A stretch of DNA of 64,000 bases, taken from NCBI GenBank assembly GCA_001516025.1, contig LOEU01000035.1, positions 1 to 64,000 on the forward strand, read 5' to 3'. Positions 9,006 through 18,981 of the stretch are shown here, in pieces. The notes under the pieces are model-generated. The model had not been told where the DNA came from and made no database searches. It saw nothing but the letters and a program-made list of their open reading frames with translations. A program made the position numbers and the translations under genes. The first letter of the stretch is position 1, and each line of letters begins with the position of its first letter. The DNA is from a bacterium BRH_c32 (lineage in GTDB: Bacteria; Bacteroidota; Ignavibacteria; Ignavibacteriales; Melioribacteraceae).

Positions 9006-9030
9006 ACCCGCCGAGATGCTCATAGCGGGT
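9006..9030 (-). terminator. Hairpin downstream of clpX
   Basis: ACCCGC (9006-9011) pairs with GCGGGT (9025-9030), with an inner GAG/CTC pairing. It lies 20 bases past the clpX stop. There is no clear T-tract on the minus strand, so it may be a weak terminator or an mRNA 3' stabiliser. Confidence 0.5.
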
Positions 9031-9051
9031 TATTAAATTTACTATTAGCTC

Positions 9052-10305
9052 TTATGCAATCTTGCGGTCGGAGGACATATAAATCGGTTGCTCTCCTTTA
9101 AGAACCACATCTCTCGTAATAAGGCATTTATCCACATTGTCCATAGTAGGAATATCGTACATAATATCGAGCAAGATATTTTCTACAATAGATCGAAGCG
9201 CACGAGCACCGGTCTTGCGTGCTATTGCTATCTTTACGATTTCTTCTAACGCAAGTTTATCAAACTCTAATTCCACACCTTCCATCATAAAGAGTTTTTT
9301 GTATTGCTTAATAATCGCATTCTTCGGTTCGGTGAGAATATTCTTTAATGCCTGTTCATTCAATGAATTGAGTGGTGCGGTAATTGGAATTCTTCCCACT
9401 AATTCGGGGATCATTCCAAACTTTATCAAATCTTCGGGGAGTACTTTTAGAATTATGTTTTCTTTATCGATCTCTTCTTTTGGATCATATTTTGCATCAA
9501 AGCCAATTACACTTTTATTTATTCGGGAAGCAATTATCGGTTCGATACCATCAAAAGCACCGCCGCAGATAAATAAAATATTTTTTGTGTTAATATTTAT
9601 TAGATTTTGTTCGGGATGTTTCCTTCCGCCGCGAGGAGGTACCCCTGCTATTGTTCCCTCAAGTATTTTAAGCAATGCCTGCTGAACGCCTTCACCCGAT
9701 ACATCGCGAGTAATCGAAACACTTTCGCTTTTGCGAGCCACTTTATCTATTTCATCGATATAAACAATACCTTTTTGAGCACGTTCGAGATTATAATCTG
9801 CCGCCTGAAGGAGACGTACCAATACTGTTTCAACGTCATCACCCACATAACCGGCTTCGGTTAGTGTTGTAGCATCCGCAATCGCAAATGGAACGTCCAA
9901 AATCCGTGCGAGTGTTTGAGCCAATAAAGTTTTTCCTGTGCCGGTGGAACCCATTAATAAAATATTACTCTTTTCAATCTCCACATCATCGACATCGAAC
10001 ATTGAGGTAGCGGCATTGATTCTTTTATAGTGATTATAAACTGCAACCGCGAGATTCTTCTTTGCTCGATCCTGCTCAATTACATATTCGTCCAGAGATT
10101 TTTTTATCATATCGGGGGTGAGAGTGGAATTGTAATTATCTTTTTTCTGAACTCCGCCTGTCAAATTGGTTTTTAGTATATCGACGCTTGTCTTAATACA
10201 AATATCGCAAATATAAACATCGGGACCGGCTACCATACTTGAAACTTCAGAGCCGTCTCTTCCGCAAAACGAACATTTAACGCTCGGATTTTTACTGTCA
10301 TTCAT
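9052..10305 (-). CDS. clpX: ATP-dependent Clp protease ATP-binding subunit ClpX
   Basis: AAA+ unfoldase that feeds tagged proteins to ClpP in the cytosol. The 417 residues match the usual length. The N-terminal C4 zinc finger uses Cys11, Cys14, Cys33 and Cys36. Walker A is GSTGTGKT (119-126), the pore loop GYVGDD, Walker [10 protein letters not shown], and the IGF-type ClpP-binding loop is present (SVIGFDAK). It is the last gene of a tight minus-strand operon (17 bases after the TPR gene). clpP, its normal partner, is not in the window. All motifs are intact. Confidence 0.97.
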   Translation of the reverse strand: MNDSKNPSVKCSFCGRDGSEVSSMVAGPDVYICDICIKTSVDILKTNLTGGVQKKDNYNSTLTPDMIKKSLDEYVIEQDRAKKNLAVAVYNHYKRINAATSMFDVDDVEIEKSNILLMGSTGTGKTLLAQTLARILDVPFAIADATTLTEAGYVGDDVETVLVRLLQAADYNLERAQKGIVYIDEIDKVARKSESVSITRDVSGEGVQQALLKILEGTIAGVPPRGGRKHPEQNLININTKNILFICGGAFDGIEPIIASRINKSVIGFDAKYDPKEEIDKENIILKVLPEDLIKFGMIPELVGRIPITAPLNSLNEQALKNILTEPKNAIIKQYKKLFMMEGVELEFDKLALEEIVKIAIARKTGARALRSIVENILLDIMYDIPTMDNVDKCLITRDVVLKGEQPIYMSSDRKIA

Positions 10306-10322
10306 AAATTTTTGCCATCGTT

Positions 10323-12161
10323 TTATTTAGTAGAATTTAAAATTTCTCTTACCCTGTCAAAATATAATGAGTTAGGATAAAATTCAAGTAATTTTTTGTA
10401 ATTTTCTTCAGACCTAACTTTGTTATTTAAGCCATTTTGATAGACTTGACTTAATAAAAATAGTGAGGCGTCTGAATATAACCCCTTTGTTTTACTATCA
10501 CTTAGCTCTTCTAATGCCTTTATAGCATCTTCATATTTATTAAGAGCAATTAACATTTGTGCATATTTAAATTTTGAAATATTATTTAATGTAATCGCAT
10601 TTTCATTTTCCGATATCGATTTGAATATAGCAGCGGCTTCTTCATACTTCTCTTGTTCGCTTATTAGATCCGCCTTTGAATAACTTAACAGATTTATTGA
10701 GTCTTTTGTTCCGGTATTGATTAAAATTGCAAGTTCGAGTGCATCATTTGCCTGATTAATGCCGAGATTGTCGGTAACTTTTTTTAATTCCTTGCTCGCT
10801 TCATTAAATTTTCCCTGCCAAAAATAGATTTTACCTTTTAATAAAAGTGCATCATTACGGATTTCGACATCACCACGAGGTGATGTAACTAAGTTTTCTA
10901 TATAGCCAAGCGCATCTTCGAGTCGGTTTTCTTTTATATAAATTTTTGATAGATCTAAAGCGGAAAGAACACCATAATTAGTGAGCGCATAATTTTTAAT
11001 GGCTTCTTTATATAATGATTCTGCACTATCGAAATCAATTAGTTTATATTGATAAATAAATGCGCTCCGATATAATGCCTCTGCCGGAATATTAATGTTT
11101 TTCTTATTCTCAGTGAGCTTCATATAAGAATTAATAATCTCTTTATAAATTTCAGAAGGAGCAGGGGCGGATTTTTTATAAGGTTTCCAATCCTCGGAAT
11201 TGTTCTTAAGTTTTATGTTAGCAGCCTGCTCGGCAGTGCGTGCTTGTCCTATCATTGCAAGTTGATAAACGGGACTTTGAGGAAAATTTGTTATAATATA
11301 TTCATAAGCTGAGGATGCAATATCGAATTCGAAACTATTAAAGGCATCTTGTGCGAAATTAAAAATCATATTACCCGTGCTGCCAGCAATTTTATCAAGC
11401 TTTTTGTTAATCTCAAAAGCGTCTTTGTAATTATCGTCCTGCATATATAAAAATGCTATCAGGTCAAGTAATTGATAAGTTGGATTTTTATCAGCATATT
11501 TTTTTACGACTTCGATAGTTTCCTTAATTGCACCGGGCTTAGTTAAGTATGATTGCATACGTGATTTAGCCAGTCCAATCTGCTCCGGTTTTTTACTTAC
11601 AAGTTCACAATATTCAGTAGCGGCTTCTTTATAATTCATATTAACCGCATAGATATTGGCTAAATCGATCGAGAAAATAAGCGGATCATCGGATACTTCT
11701 TTGCCTCGTTTAAGAAATTCTATTGCTTTATCGAAATTTCTGTTCTCGATAGCGTAGTTTGCAATCACTCTAAAAGCAACGAGCGAATTATTATTTTTCT
11801 TAATCGCCTCTTCCCAAATTTCATTCCCGCGCGAAGTGCTATCCATATAATAATAGATTGAGCCGAGCATTCCGTACATATTAATATCCTGTGGAGTTTT
11901 GTTTAATCGTTCTCTTATTATTTTTATGGCGGGTTCATATTTTTTTTGACGGACTAAAATTTTATTATATGAATCAAAATAGAGAGGATTACCGGGATTG
12001 GAATTTACGAGTTCGAGATATAATGATTCGGCTTTTTCTAATTGTCCCGCATTTTCGAAGCTTTCTGCAAGGCGAAATTTATTCTCCTGATTCAAATCGT
12101 TTTGCGAGAACAGTAGCGAAGAAGAGAAAAGTAAAACTAATATGTAATAGAAAAATCTCAT
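10323..12161 (-). CDS. Exported tetratricopeptide-repeat protein
   Basis: 612 residues, with a signal peptide ([20 protein letters not shown]) and then helical repeats along the whole length. Recognisable TPR units include '[26 protein letters not shown]' (split over two helices), [21 protein letters not shown] and [29 protein letters not shown] BamD/YbgF-like tail ([22 protein letters not shown]) closes it. Likely a periplasmic scaffold for complexes. Its start overlaps the FAD-oxidase stop by 4 bases (ATGA), so coupling is probable. Specific partners unknown. Confidence 0.82.
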   Translation of the reverse strand: MRFFYYILVLLFSSSLLFSQNDLNQENKFRLAESFENAGQLEKAESLYLELVNSNPGNPLYFDSYNKILVRQKKYEPAIKIIRERLNKTPQDINMYGMLGSIYYYMDSTSRGNEIWEEAIKKNNNSLVAFRVIANYAIENRNFDKAIEFLKRGKEVSDDPLIFSIDLANIYAVNMNYKEAATEYCELVSKKPEQIGLAKSRMQSYLTKPGAIKETIEVVKKYADKNPTYQLLDLIAFLYMQDDNYKDAFEINKKLDKIAGSTGNMIFNFAQDAFNSFEFDIASSAYEYIITNFPQSPVYQLAMIGQARTAEQAANIKLKNNSEDWKPYKKSAPAPSEIYKEIINSYMKLTENKKNINIPAEALYRSAFIYQYKLIDFDSAESLYKEAIKNYALTNYGVLSALDLSKIYIKENRLEDALGYIENLVTSPRGDVEIRNDALLLKGKIYFWQGKFNEASKELKKVTDNLGINQANDALELAILINTGTKDSINLLSYSKADLISEQEKYEEAAAIFKSISENENAITLNNISKFKYAQMLIALNKYEDAIKALEELSDSKTKGLYSDASLFLLSQVYQNGLNNKVRSEENYKKLLEFYPNSLYFDRVREILNSTK

Positions 12162-13747
12162 ATCATATTAAATATATTTTCATCAAAAATGTTCCCGATG
12201 CCCAAAATTAAATTTGGATCGAGTGATTTTTTTAATCGCGCCATTTGAAGAATTTCATCTTGGCTATACATCAATTTTAAATACTCTCTCTTCATTTTTC
12301 CTATTCCATGTTCTGCGGAGACCGTTCCACCGAGCCGAACTGCTTCTTTGCAAATTTCAAAGTATAGCGCTTTTGCTTTAATAAATTGTACTTCATTTTC
12401 GGGGAGCATGTTTAAATGGAGATGAGAATTACCGAAATGACCGTAAGCGACATAATTAATATTATGTCTCTCGACTAAATTTTTTGCGAATGAATAGAAT
12501 TCACGGAAATGTTTATCGGGTACTGCCGTATCGGTGCCGACTTTTCTGAATCCATATTGAGTAATAAATTCATTTACTTTCCAAGAGATTGCGTGTCTAA
12601 AATCTTTGAACTCCTCTAAGTTTTTCTCATCGAAAGCGAACCATGAATTCTCTATATCTGCATTACTCTTATCCAAAAAATTAAACCACTCGGCTTCAAT
12701 ACCGATGTTGGAGGGAGGGTTTGTTGGAGGCTCATTAATAGTGGAAGAGGGAGTATCAGCTTTCCCATTTTGTGTTTGGGAGGGAGAGTACCTGTTAATG
12801 GAGACAGAGTTATTCGAGTTGTGTGAGGATGAATGAGTATTAACATGGTTGATCTCTTGCTCAAACCAGATTGCGGCTTGTGCGGAATCGGGAATTTTAC
12901 TAAAAGATTTTTTAAGAAATTTGAGAGCGAACTTATCAAAAAATTCTAAACTGCGAGGTTGAACTTTTTTATTATTTTTTACTGCTTCTAAAAAACTAAA
13001 TGCATCATCTTCCGAATTAAAAAAGAGAACTGCGGATAAAATCTCACTGGGGAGATCAATTAATTTTAATTCAGCTTCTGTTATAATTCCGAGAGTACCT
13101 TCGGAACCGATAAATAGATCAATCGCATCCATATCTGCTTTGCAGTAATATCCGGCTGCATTTTTTGTCGCAGGCATTTTTATTTCCGGAATCTTCAACG
13201 AATAGTTTTTACCGCTTTCGGATGAAAAATTTAGTTCATATCCATTTGCATTACACTCGCCTCGTTTTAAGATTAATAATTCACCATCGGGTAGAATAAT
13301 TCTCAGGCGATTAACATAATCGCGAGTCGGTCCATATTTATATGTACGAGCACCGGATGAATTAGTAGCAATTGTAGAACCGATAAAGCAATTTCTTTCG
13401 GTAGGATCGGGTGGATAAAGGAGATTAAGTTTTTCCGTTTCATCTTGGAGATAAGCAAGCAATACACCCGCTTGAACGGTTGCTTTTTTCTCGACGGTAT
13501 CGATCGATATAATTTTATTGAGTTTCTCGGTGGAGATAAGTATTCCACCTTCTGGTACTTTTGCTCCCGTCAAGCCAGTTCCGTTTCCGGTTATTGTTAC
13601 ATGCGTAAAGCTCTTATTACATTCTTTAATAATGTAGGCAATTTCATCGTCATTTTCGGGAATAAAAACTTTATCGCAATATCCTTTATAATTTGATGCA
13701 TCGGAAAGATAATTTTCTATCTCGTCTGCATTCTCTTTAATAATCAT
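12158..13747 (-). CDS. FAD-linked oxidase (GlcD/D-lactate dehydrogenase type) with an in-frame insert
   Basis: Flavin oxidoreductase of the VAO/GlcD family, oxidising D-lactate, glycolate or a similar 2-hydroxy acid. The FAD-binding part has ITGNGTGLTGAKVPEGG and DPTERNCFIGSTIATNSSGART; 'GSEGTLGIITEAEL' follows, and the C-terminal half ends with SAEHGIGKMKREYL. About 50 residues (300-349) between WFEQEI and EAEWF are Ser/Asn/Thr/Pro-rich and break the normal cap domain. Homologues go directly from one to the other. The reading frame is intact. It sits between the Trm112-like gene (7-base gap) and the TPR gene (overlap). Whether it is active with the insert is unknown. Confidence 0.9.
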   Translation of the reverse strand: MIIKENADEIENYLSDASNYKGYCDKVFIPENDDEIAYIIKECNKSFTHVTITGNGTGLTGAKVPEGGILISTEKLNKIISIDTVEKKATVQAGVLLAYLQDETEKLNLLYPPDPTERNCFIGSTIATNSSGARTYKYGPTRDYVNRLRIILPDGELLILKRGECNANGYELNFSSESGKNYSLKIPEIKMPATKNAAGYYCKADMDAIDLFIGSEGTLGIITEAELKLIDLPSEILSAVLFFNSEDDAFSFLEAVKNNKKVQPRSLEFFDKFALKFLKKSFSKIPDSAQAAIWFEQEINHVNTHSSSHNSNNSVSINRYSPSQTQNGKADTPSSTINEPPTNPPSNIGIEAEWFNFLDKSNADIENSWFAFDEKNLEEFKDFRHAISWKVNEFITQYGFRKVGTDTAVPDKHFREFYSFAKNLVERHNINYVAYGHFGNSHLHLNMLPENEVQFIKAKALYFEICKEAVRLGGTVSAEHGIGKMKREYLKLMYSQDEILQMARLKKSLDPNLILGIGNIFDENIFNMI

Positions 13748-13754
13748 AAGTTTA

Positions 13755-13964
13755 TTATTGCTTATTATATTTTTTCATAATCGATTCCCATTCGGCAAGA
13801 TCGAGAATTTCGGAATCATCAATAAGGAGAACGGGAATATCATTTACTATTTTATATCGGCGGCGAGTCTCTCTATCGACCGAAACTAAAGTATCGCCAT
13901 CAAGAAGTAAATCCGCTTTAGATTCAGGGCAGCAGATTATATCGAGCAATTCTTTTTTAATCAT
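13755..13964 (-). CDS. Trm112-family small protein
   Basis: A 69-residue protein of the Trm112/UPF0434 type: MIKKELLDIICCPESKADL at the start and 'RRRYKIVNDIPVLLIDDSE' in the centre, which is the family's zinc-ribbon-like strand pair with the conserved IPxLL. Trm112 proteins act as small partners that activate methyltransferases. The CCPES motif has two adjacent Cys but the second metal-binding pair is absent, as in many bacterial members. First gene of the operon that runs to clpX, divergent from the peroxiredoxin. Confidence 0.85.
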   Translation of the reverse strand: MIKKELLDIICCPESKADLLLDGDTLVSVDRETRRRYKIVNDIPVLLIDDSEILDLAEWESIMKKYNKQ

Positions 13965-14051
13965 TTTTGTACCTTAATTTTATCTAAATATAAACTTCTA
14001 AAATAAGATTTTTATAGGGGTTTTGTAAGTGAAATCGGAATGGTGATTTAT

Positions 14052-14080
14052 TTGAAATAGGACAGGTAAATCTTTATATT
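14052..14080 (+). promoter_or_regulatory. Sigma70-like promoter of the peroxiredoxin gene
   Basis: TTGAAA (14052-14057), a 17-base spacer and TATATT (14075-14080) precede the peroxiredoxin ATG by about 70 bases. A GGAGGA ribosome site lies just before the ATG. Motif match only. Confidence 0.5.
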
Positions 14081-14149
14081 ATGTTTTGAATCTGATTCAT
14101 AAATTTTTCATCTAACCCAAAGTTCAATTAATTAAATGGAGGATATAAG

Positions 14150-14803
14150 ATGCAAAATGAAGTAAGAAGCGGTATTCCCCTTCTCGGTGAAGTTATGCCA
14201 TCTATGGAAGTTCAAACCACACATGGAATGAAAAAACTCCCCGACGATTACAAAGGTAAATGGATAGTATTATTTTCACATCCCGGAGATTTCACTCCAG
14301 TATGTACAACAGAATTTGTTGCCTTCTCAAACAAAAATGAAGAGTTCAAAAAATTAAATGCAGAATTAGTAGGACTTTCGATTGATCAGGTATTTTCTCA
14401 TATCAAATGGGTAGAATGGATCGATGAAAAACTCAACGTGAAAGTTCCTTTCCCAATAATTGCAGACGATATGGGTAGAGTGGCTGCATCACTCGGAATG
14501 ATTCATCCCGGAAAAGGCACAAATACAGTTCGTGCGGTATTTGTTATAGATCCTGAAGGAAAGATTCGTTTAATGATCTATTACCCGCAGGAAATCGGAA
14601 GACAGGTTGATGAAGTTTTACGCGCATTAAAGGCATTACAGATATCGGATAAGTATAAAGTAGCAATGCCGGAGAATTGGCCTAATAATGAATTTTTAGG
14701 TGATAAGGTTATTAATCCTCCGCCAAAAGATATGGCTACAGCAGAAGAAAGAAAGAAAAATAGCGAAGGATACGATTGGTGGTTTACTTATAAATCATTA
14801 TAA
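14150..14803 (+). CDS. 1-Cys peroxiredoxin (Prx6 type)
   Basis: Thiol peroxidase that reduces peroxides in the cytosol. 217 residues, the length of the long Prx6/archaeal class. The active-site segment is [13 protein letters not shown] with the peroxidatic Cys52. There is no other cysteine in the protein, so it must rely on an external thiol or another subunit for resolution. The extended C-terminal domain ([15 protein letters not shown]..., [10 protein letters not shown]) is typical of the class. Strong GGAGGA ribosome site, its own promoter and a downstream terminator make it a single-gene transcript. Confidence 0.95.
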   Translation: MQNEVRSGIPLLGEVMPSMEVQTTHGMKKLPDDYKGKWIVLFSHPGDFTPVCTTEFVAFSNKNEEFKKLNAELVGLSIDQVFSHIKWVEWIDEKLNVKVPFPIIADDMGRVAASLGMIHPGKGTNTVRAVFVIDPEGKIRLMIYYPQEIGRQVDEVLRALKALQISDKYKVAMPENWPNNEFLGDKVINPPPKDMATAEERKKNSEGYDWWFTYKSL

Positions 14804-14827
14804 AATAGTCCGGAATTTTCGTAAAAT

Positions 14828-14858
14828 GGCACTTGGATTTTTTCTAAGTGCCTTTTTT
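14828..14858 (+). terminator. Intrinsic terminator after peroxiredoxin
   Basis: GGCACTT (14828-14834) pairs with AAGTGCC (14846-14852), followed by TTTTTT. It lies immediately before the next gene's ATG at 14864, so it also spaces the two genes. Confidence 0.88.
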
Positions 14859-14863
14859 ATTAT

Positions 14864-16153
14864 ATGCTGACCAATAAAAAAATATTAAATTTTTGGTTTC
14901 CACTTTCAGCCACGTGGATGATGATGGCGGTGGAAGGACCATTTCTTACTGCATTAATTGCACGATTGCCCGAACCGGTATATAATCTTGCTGCTTATGG
15001 AGTTGCGTTTGCTATTGCTCTTATATTAGAATCCCCCGTAATAAATATGATGAGTGCATCGACTGCATTGGCTAAAGATTCGGAATCTTATGTAAGATTA
15101 AGGACTTTTATAATCTTGATATCACTTGCTGTAACATTTCTTTTAACGGTAGTTGTCATTCCACCTATTTTCGATTTTCTAACTATTGATTTAATAAAAC
15201 TACCAGAGAGAGTATCACATTTAACTCATCTCGGAGTTGTGCTATTAATACCATGGCCAGGAGCAATCGGTATAAGGAGATTTTATCACGGAGTATTGAT
15301 TCGTAATAATCAAACACGTAAGGTGGCTTATGGCACAGCGATTCGAATGATCTCGATGGCGACAGCGGCATTATTTTTTTATAATATCGTAAATGTTCGT
15401 GGAATTATACTCGGAGCGGCATCGCTTACAGTAGCGGTTTGCAGCGAGGCAATTGCTACACGATTTATGGCTAAGAAAGTAATTAATAAAGTTTTGGCAA
15501 CTCCCGCGGTTGAAACTCCGATGACACAAAAAGAGATAACAAAATTTTATACACCGCTTGCATTAACTGCATTTATATCTCTCGGAGTTCATCCGATCGT
15601 AACATTTTTTATCGGACAGAGCAGAATGGCAGTAGAATCACTAGCTGTACTTCCTGTATTAAATGGATTAGTTTTTATATTTAGAAGCTTCGGGCTCTCA
15701 TATCAAGAAGCGGCAATTGCACTATTGGAGAGTAGAGAGGATTATATAAAACTAAGAAATTTTGCTATCGGAATGGCTGTGGCAACTGTATCGACTCTTG
15801 GTATTGTATCATTAACTCCAATAGCTGATTTATGGCTTATAACGGTTGCGGGGTTATCAGATTCGCTTGCTCAATTCTCACGTCTGCCTTTAATATTATA
15901 TACAATATTCCCTGCAACGACTGTGGCAATTAGTTTCCAACGTGCACTCCTTGTTGCCACAAAAAATACAAATCCTGTTTCTATGGCAAGCGTTTTAGAG
16001 GTTTTCGGAATTACTACCGTTATGCTCGGACTCATATATTATGCAGATTTTGTGGGAGTTTCGGCGGCTATAATAGCATATACTGTCGGTAGAACGATAT
16101 CTATGATCTATTTAGCGAAATCAAGCAAACAGGCGGCGAATAAATATTTGTAA
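14864..16153 (+). CDS. MATE-like multi-spanning transporter
   Basis: 429 residues with about 12 hydrophobic segments and almost no soluble part: an inner-membrane carrier. Two similar halves begin with 'FWFPLSATWMMMAVEGPFLTALIARLPEP' (split across a loop) and FYTPLALTAFISLGVHPIVTFFIG, the internal repeat expected of the MOP (MATE/MurJ/AnkH-like) superfamily. The substrate cannot be inferred; drug:cation antiport is the family default, but the sequence is not a textbook NorM/DinF. The ATG lies 5 bases after the T-run of the peroxiredoxin terminator, so it may need its own promoter or read-through. Confidence 0.7.
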   Translation: MLTNKKILNFWFPLSATWMMMAVEGPFLTALIARLPEPVYNLAAYGVAFAIALILESPVINMMSASTALAKDSESYVRLRTFIILISLAVTFLLTVVVIPPIFDFLTIDLIKLPERVSHLTHLGVVLLIPWPGAIGIRRFYHGVLIRNNQTRKVAYGTAIRMISMATAALFFYNIVNVRGIILGAASLTVAVCSEAIATRFMAKKVINKVLATPAVETPMTQKEITKFYTPLALTAFISLGVHPIVTFFIGQSRMAVESLAVLPVLNGLVFIFRSFGLSYQEAAIALLESREDYIKLRNFAIGMAVATVSTLGIVSLTPIADLWLITVAGLSDSLAQFSRLPLILYTIFPATTVAISFQRALLVATKNTNPVSMASVLEVFGITTVMLGLIYYADFVGVSAAIIAYTVGRTISMIYLAKSSKQAANKYL

Positions 16154-16204
16154 GCAGTGATTAATAGTAATTGACTAAAGAAAAATAAATTCTTAAAATT
16201 AGTC

Positions 16205-17584
16205 ATGCGTAGATTTATAGTTTTATTCCTAATCACTTTTTCGGTGGTTTCAGCGCAAGAAAAAAAACTGCTTCTATCTGAAATCATGTTTTATCCTTCA
16301 GAGGTTAATGGCGAATTTATAGAACTTTTTAATCCATCAGATAGCATTACAATCGACTTATCAAATATATCAGTTAAGTATTACACATCTAATCAAGAAA
16401 AATTTGTAATAGTAAAAGGGGGAATATTACTTGCTCCTAAGCAGATCGCAATAATATTAGAGGGTGATTATGATCTGGTTAATGGAGCTTATCTTCAGAT
16501 GATCCCTGATGAATCAATTATTCTAAAATTGGCGGATAATTCATTCGGTTCGAATGGAATGGCTAATACTTCCGATAGAACTGTCTATCTAATTGAAAAT
16601 CAAATAGTGATTGATTCATGTATTTACTCGGCAGATAATAGTGCCGGGTGTTCAGATGAAAGAATGTTATGTGATGATTATTCGCTATGGAAAAATAGCG
16701 CTCAATTAAACGGAACTCCCGGATTACCAAATCATGGAAGTAGTTTACCGGTTAGTTACACTTATAATTCCATAGTCGTAAACGAGATAATGTATAATCC
16801 GATGACAGATGAACCGGAGTGGTTCGAGATTTATAATAGAAGCAACGATTCAATAAATATAAACCGTTGGGAGGTGTCGGACATACTTTCAAAACCGGTA
16901 AAGAAAAATATTATTCAAAAAGATCAAATTATTCTTCCGGAGGATTATTTTGTTATTGCCAAAGACTCCGCATTTCTAAAATATCATGCGGGATTTGCAG
17001 GCAATATAATTATTGCAAGCTTTTCATCTCTAAATAACGATAAAGATGGAATTGTACTTTATGATGCAACGGGAAAAACTATTGATTCGGTATATTATGA
17101 AGATAAAAATATATCGAAAGGTAAGTCGATAGAAAGAATTGATCCGGATAATAATTCGAATGCACGAGATAATTGGAGCAGTTCCTTAGATATCTCCGGT
17201 AGTACTCCGGGAAAAATAAACTCAATTTTTACTTATGTAGATCCGAGCGAAGAGAAATTAATTAATCCCGAAATTTCGCTTTCGCCAAATCCATTTTCTC
17301 CCGATAATGATGGATTTGAAGATAATCTCAATATACAATTCAGTTTATCTGAACCTGTTTCGGGAATTAATGTCTTCATCTATAATGGCCGAGGAGTATT
17401 GGTAAAAGAATTAGTAAATAATTATTCTATTGCCAAAAACGGCTCTCTTATTTATGACGGTAAAGATGGGGATGGAAACCCAATAAAAATGGGGATATAC
17501 CTGATGTATATAGAAACAACCGGAATGTTTAATTATACTAAAAAAAGTTTTACTATTCCATTCGTCTCGGCAAGAAAATTATAA
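16205..17584 (+). CDS. Secreted lamin-tail-domain protein with FlgD-like C-terminal domain
   Basis: 459 residues: signal peptide (MRRFIVLFLITFSVVSAQ), then two lamin-tail domains. The first opens LLLSEIMFYPSEVNGEFIEL and the second IVVNEIMYNPMTDEPEWFEI; each is an Ig-like fold starting with the N/SEIMY signature. The C-terminus (SLSPNPFSPDNDGFEDNL, YDGKDGDGNPIKMGIYLMYI) is a FlgD/gliding-type Ig domain, which often acts as an outer-surface anchor in these bacteria. No enzyme motif. Probably a surface or extracellular structural protein. Confidence 0.82.
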   Translation: MRRFIVLFLITFSVVSAQEKKLLLSEIMFYPSEVNGEFIELFNPSDSITIDLSNISVKYYTSNQEKFVIVKGGILLAPKQIAIILEGDYDLVNGAYLQMIPDESIILKLADNSFGSNGMANTSDRTVYLIENQIVIDSCIYSADNSAGCSDERMLCDDYSLWKNSAQLNGTPGLPNHGSSLPVSYTYNSIVVNEIMYNPMTDEPEWFEIYNRSNDSININRWEVSDILSKPVKKNIIQKDQIILPEDYFVIAKDSAFLKYHAGFAGNIIIASFSSLNNDKDGIVLYDATGKTIDSVYYEDKNISKGKSIERIDPDNNSNARDNWSSSLDISGSTPGKINSIFTYVDPSEEKLINPEISLSPNPFSPDNDGFEDNLNIQFSLSEPVSGINVFIYNGRGVLVKELVNNYSIAKNGSLIYDGKDGDGNPIKMGIYLMYIETTGMFNYTKKSFTIPFVSARKL

Positions 17585-17648
17585 CACTTGTTGTCTATTA
17601 TAATAGGTCTTATTATCTTAGTTGATTATATTAATTTATAGTTGAGAT

Positions 17649-18290
17649 ATGCAATTTTACCAAGAGATTAAAACCGAATGGAATAAATTCCTTAGAGATA
17701 GAAATTTTGCATTTCTATTTGCAGTATCGATTTTGGTACTTGCTTTTATATTGTACTGGATAACAAAATTTTTAATATTTGTTGAAGCCCGGAATGGCAT
17801 TGCCTTTCGTGATCCAATATTAAGTTTATTTGAACCAATGGATGTTACCTGGGTTTCGTTTGCTTTAATTTATGGCGGTTTAATAGTAGCATTATTTTAT
17901 CTTACTTTTCATCCCGAAAGATTTATGCTTGCTTTGCAGGCATATTCATTTATGCTCTTAATTCGCATAATATCAATGTATCTTTTACCTCTGAATCCAC
18001 CCGAAAACATAATCCCTTTAAAGGATCCATTTGTGGAAATATTCGGAGGTAAAACATTTTTGAAGGATCTCTTCTTCTCAGGGCACACTTCTACTATGTT
18101 TGTCTTTTTCTTGACTGCACAAAGAAAGGGATTAAAGATTGTTTTTTTGATTGCAACATTTTTAATTGCGGCATGCGTATTAATACAACATGTCCATTAT
18201 TCGGTAGATGTCCTTATAGCACCATTTATTGCTTATTCAAGTTACCGCATTTCATTAAACATGAATAATTATATAAAAAATCTGAAATAA
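17649..18290 (+). CDS. PAP2-like membrane phosphatase/phosphotransferase
   Basis: 213 residues with about six membrane spans. The phosphatase motifs are FFSGHTSTMF (catalytic His of motif 2) and HVHYSVDVLIAP (His and Asp of motif 3), in the arrangement of the PAP2_C/sphingomyelin-synthase-like subfamily rather than classical PAP2, which has SRxxxxxHxxxD. Members move or remove lipid head-group phosphates in the inner membrane. Starts a plus-strand run with the B12-binding protein (22-base gap) and the amylase. Confidence 0.75.
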   Translation: MQFYQEIKTEWNKFLRDRNFAFLFAVSILVLAFILYWITKFLIFVEARNGIAFRDPILSLFEPMDVTWVSFALIYGGLIVALFYLTFHPERFMLALQAYSFMLLIRIISMYLLPLNPPENIIPLKDPFVEIFGGKTFLKDLFFSGHTSTMFVFFLTAQRKGLKIVFLIATFLIAACVLIQHVHYSVDVLIAPFIAYSSYRISLNMNNYIKNLK

Positions 18291-18312
18291 TGGAATTAAT
18301 TTGGTGAAATAG

Positions 18313-18981
18313 GTGTTTACCAAGAATAACGGAATTTTACAAATGGTTTCAGAAAGCGTTTATCTACATTATTTAAGTTCGCTATTAGATGGCGATAAAG
18401 AACAGTGCACACAAATTGTTAATACTCTCCTCGATAGAGAAGTAAGTGTAAAAGAGATTTATTTAAGGTTATTTCAGCGTTCCCTTTATCGAATAGGAGA
18501 ATTGTGGGAAAAGGAGCGGTGTACAATAGCCGAAGAACATATTGCTACAAAGATTACAGAAAGCTTAGTTGATTTGGTAGTTGCGAGAATGGACCCGGCG
18601 CCAAAAGAGGGTAAAAGTGCCTTAATAACTTGTATCGATAAAGAATATCATGAACTTGGTGCTCGTATGGTAGCTAATTTTTTTGAATTAAGCGGTTGGC
18701 ATACTAATTTTATAGGTTCAAATACACCACGCAATGAAATAATTTCACATATCAAAAAACGCAGACCTAACGTACTGGGCATTTCTAACAATTTTTATAT
18801 TAATTTTCTTCGTCTATTAAAATTAATTGATGAACTTCAAAAAGAATTTCCTGACTTAGATATTATAGTCGGGGGGCAAGCTCTTTTAGAGGGAAAAGAC
18901 GAACTTTTTAAACGCTTTCCAAAAGTAAAATATTTAGAATCACTAAATGATTTAGAGGAATATATTGAAAAATATGAATAA
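18313..18981 (+). CDS. Stand-alone B12-binding domain protein (CarH-like cap)
   Basis: 222 residues from GTG 18313 (an in-frame ATG at 18343 is the alternative). A four-helix cap (about 15-90) is followed by a Rossmann-type cobalamin domain (about 95-222). In the latter, EYHELG gives the lower axial His113 (E/DxHxxG form), with GISNN and IVGGQAL lining the nucleotide tail. In the cap, Trp65 followed nine residues later by Glu75-His76 matches the W-x9-EH set known from CarH light receptors. No DNA-binding domain is present. The gene overlaps the amylase gene by 8 bases. It could be a light or B12 sensor, or a corrinoid carrier. Confidence 0.82.
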   Translation: MFTKNNGILQMVSESVYLHYLSSLLDGDKEQCTQIVNTLLDREVSVKEIYLRLFQRSLYRIGELWEKERCTIAEEHIATKITESLVDLVVARMDPAPKEGKSALITCIDKEYHELGARMVANFFELSGWHTNFIGSNTPRNEIISHIKKRRPNVLGISNNFYINFLRLLKLIDELQKEFPDLDIIVGGQALLEGKDELFKRFPKVKYLESLNDLEEYIEKYE

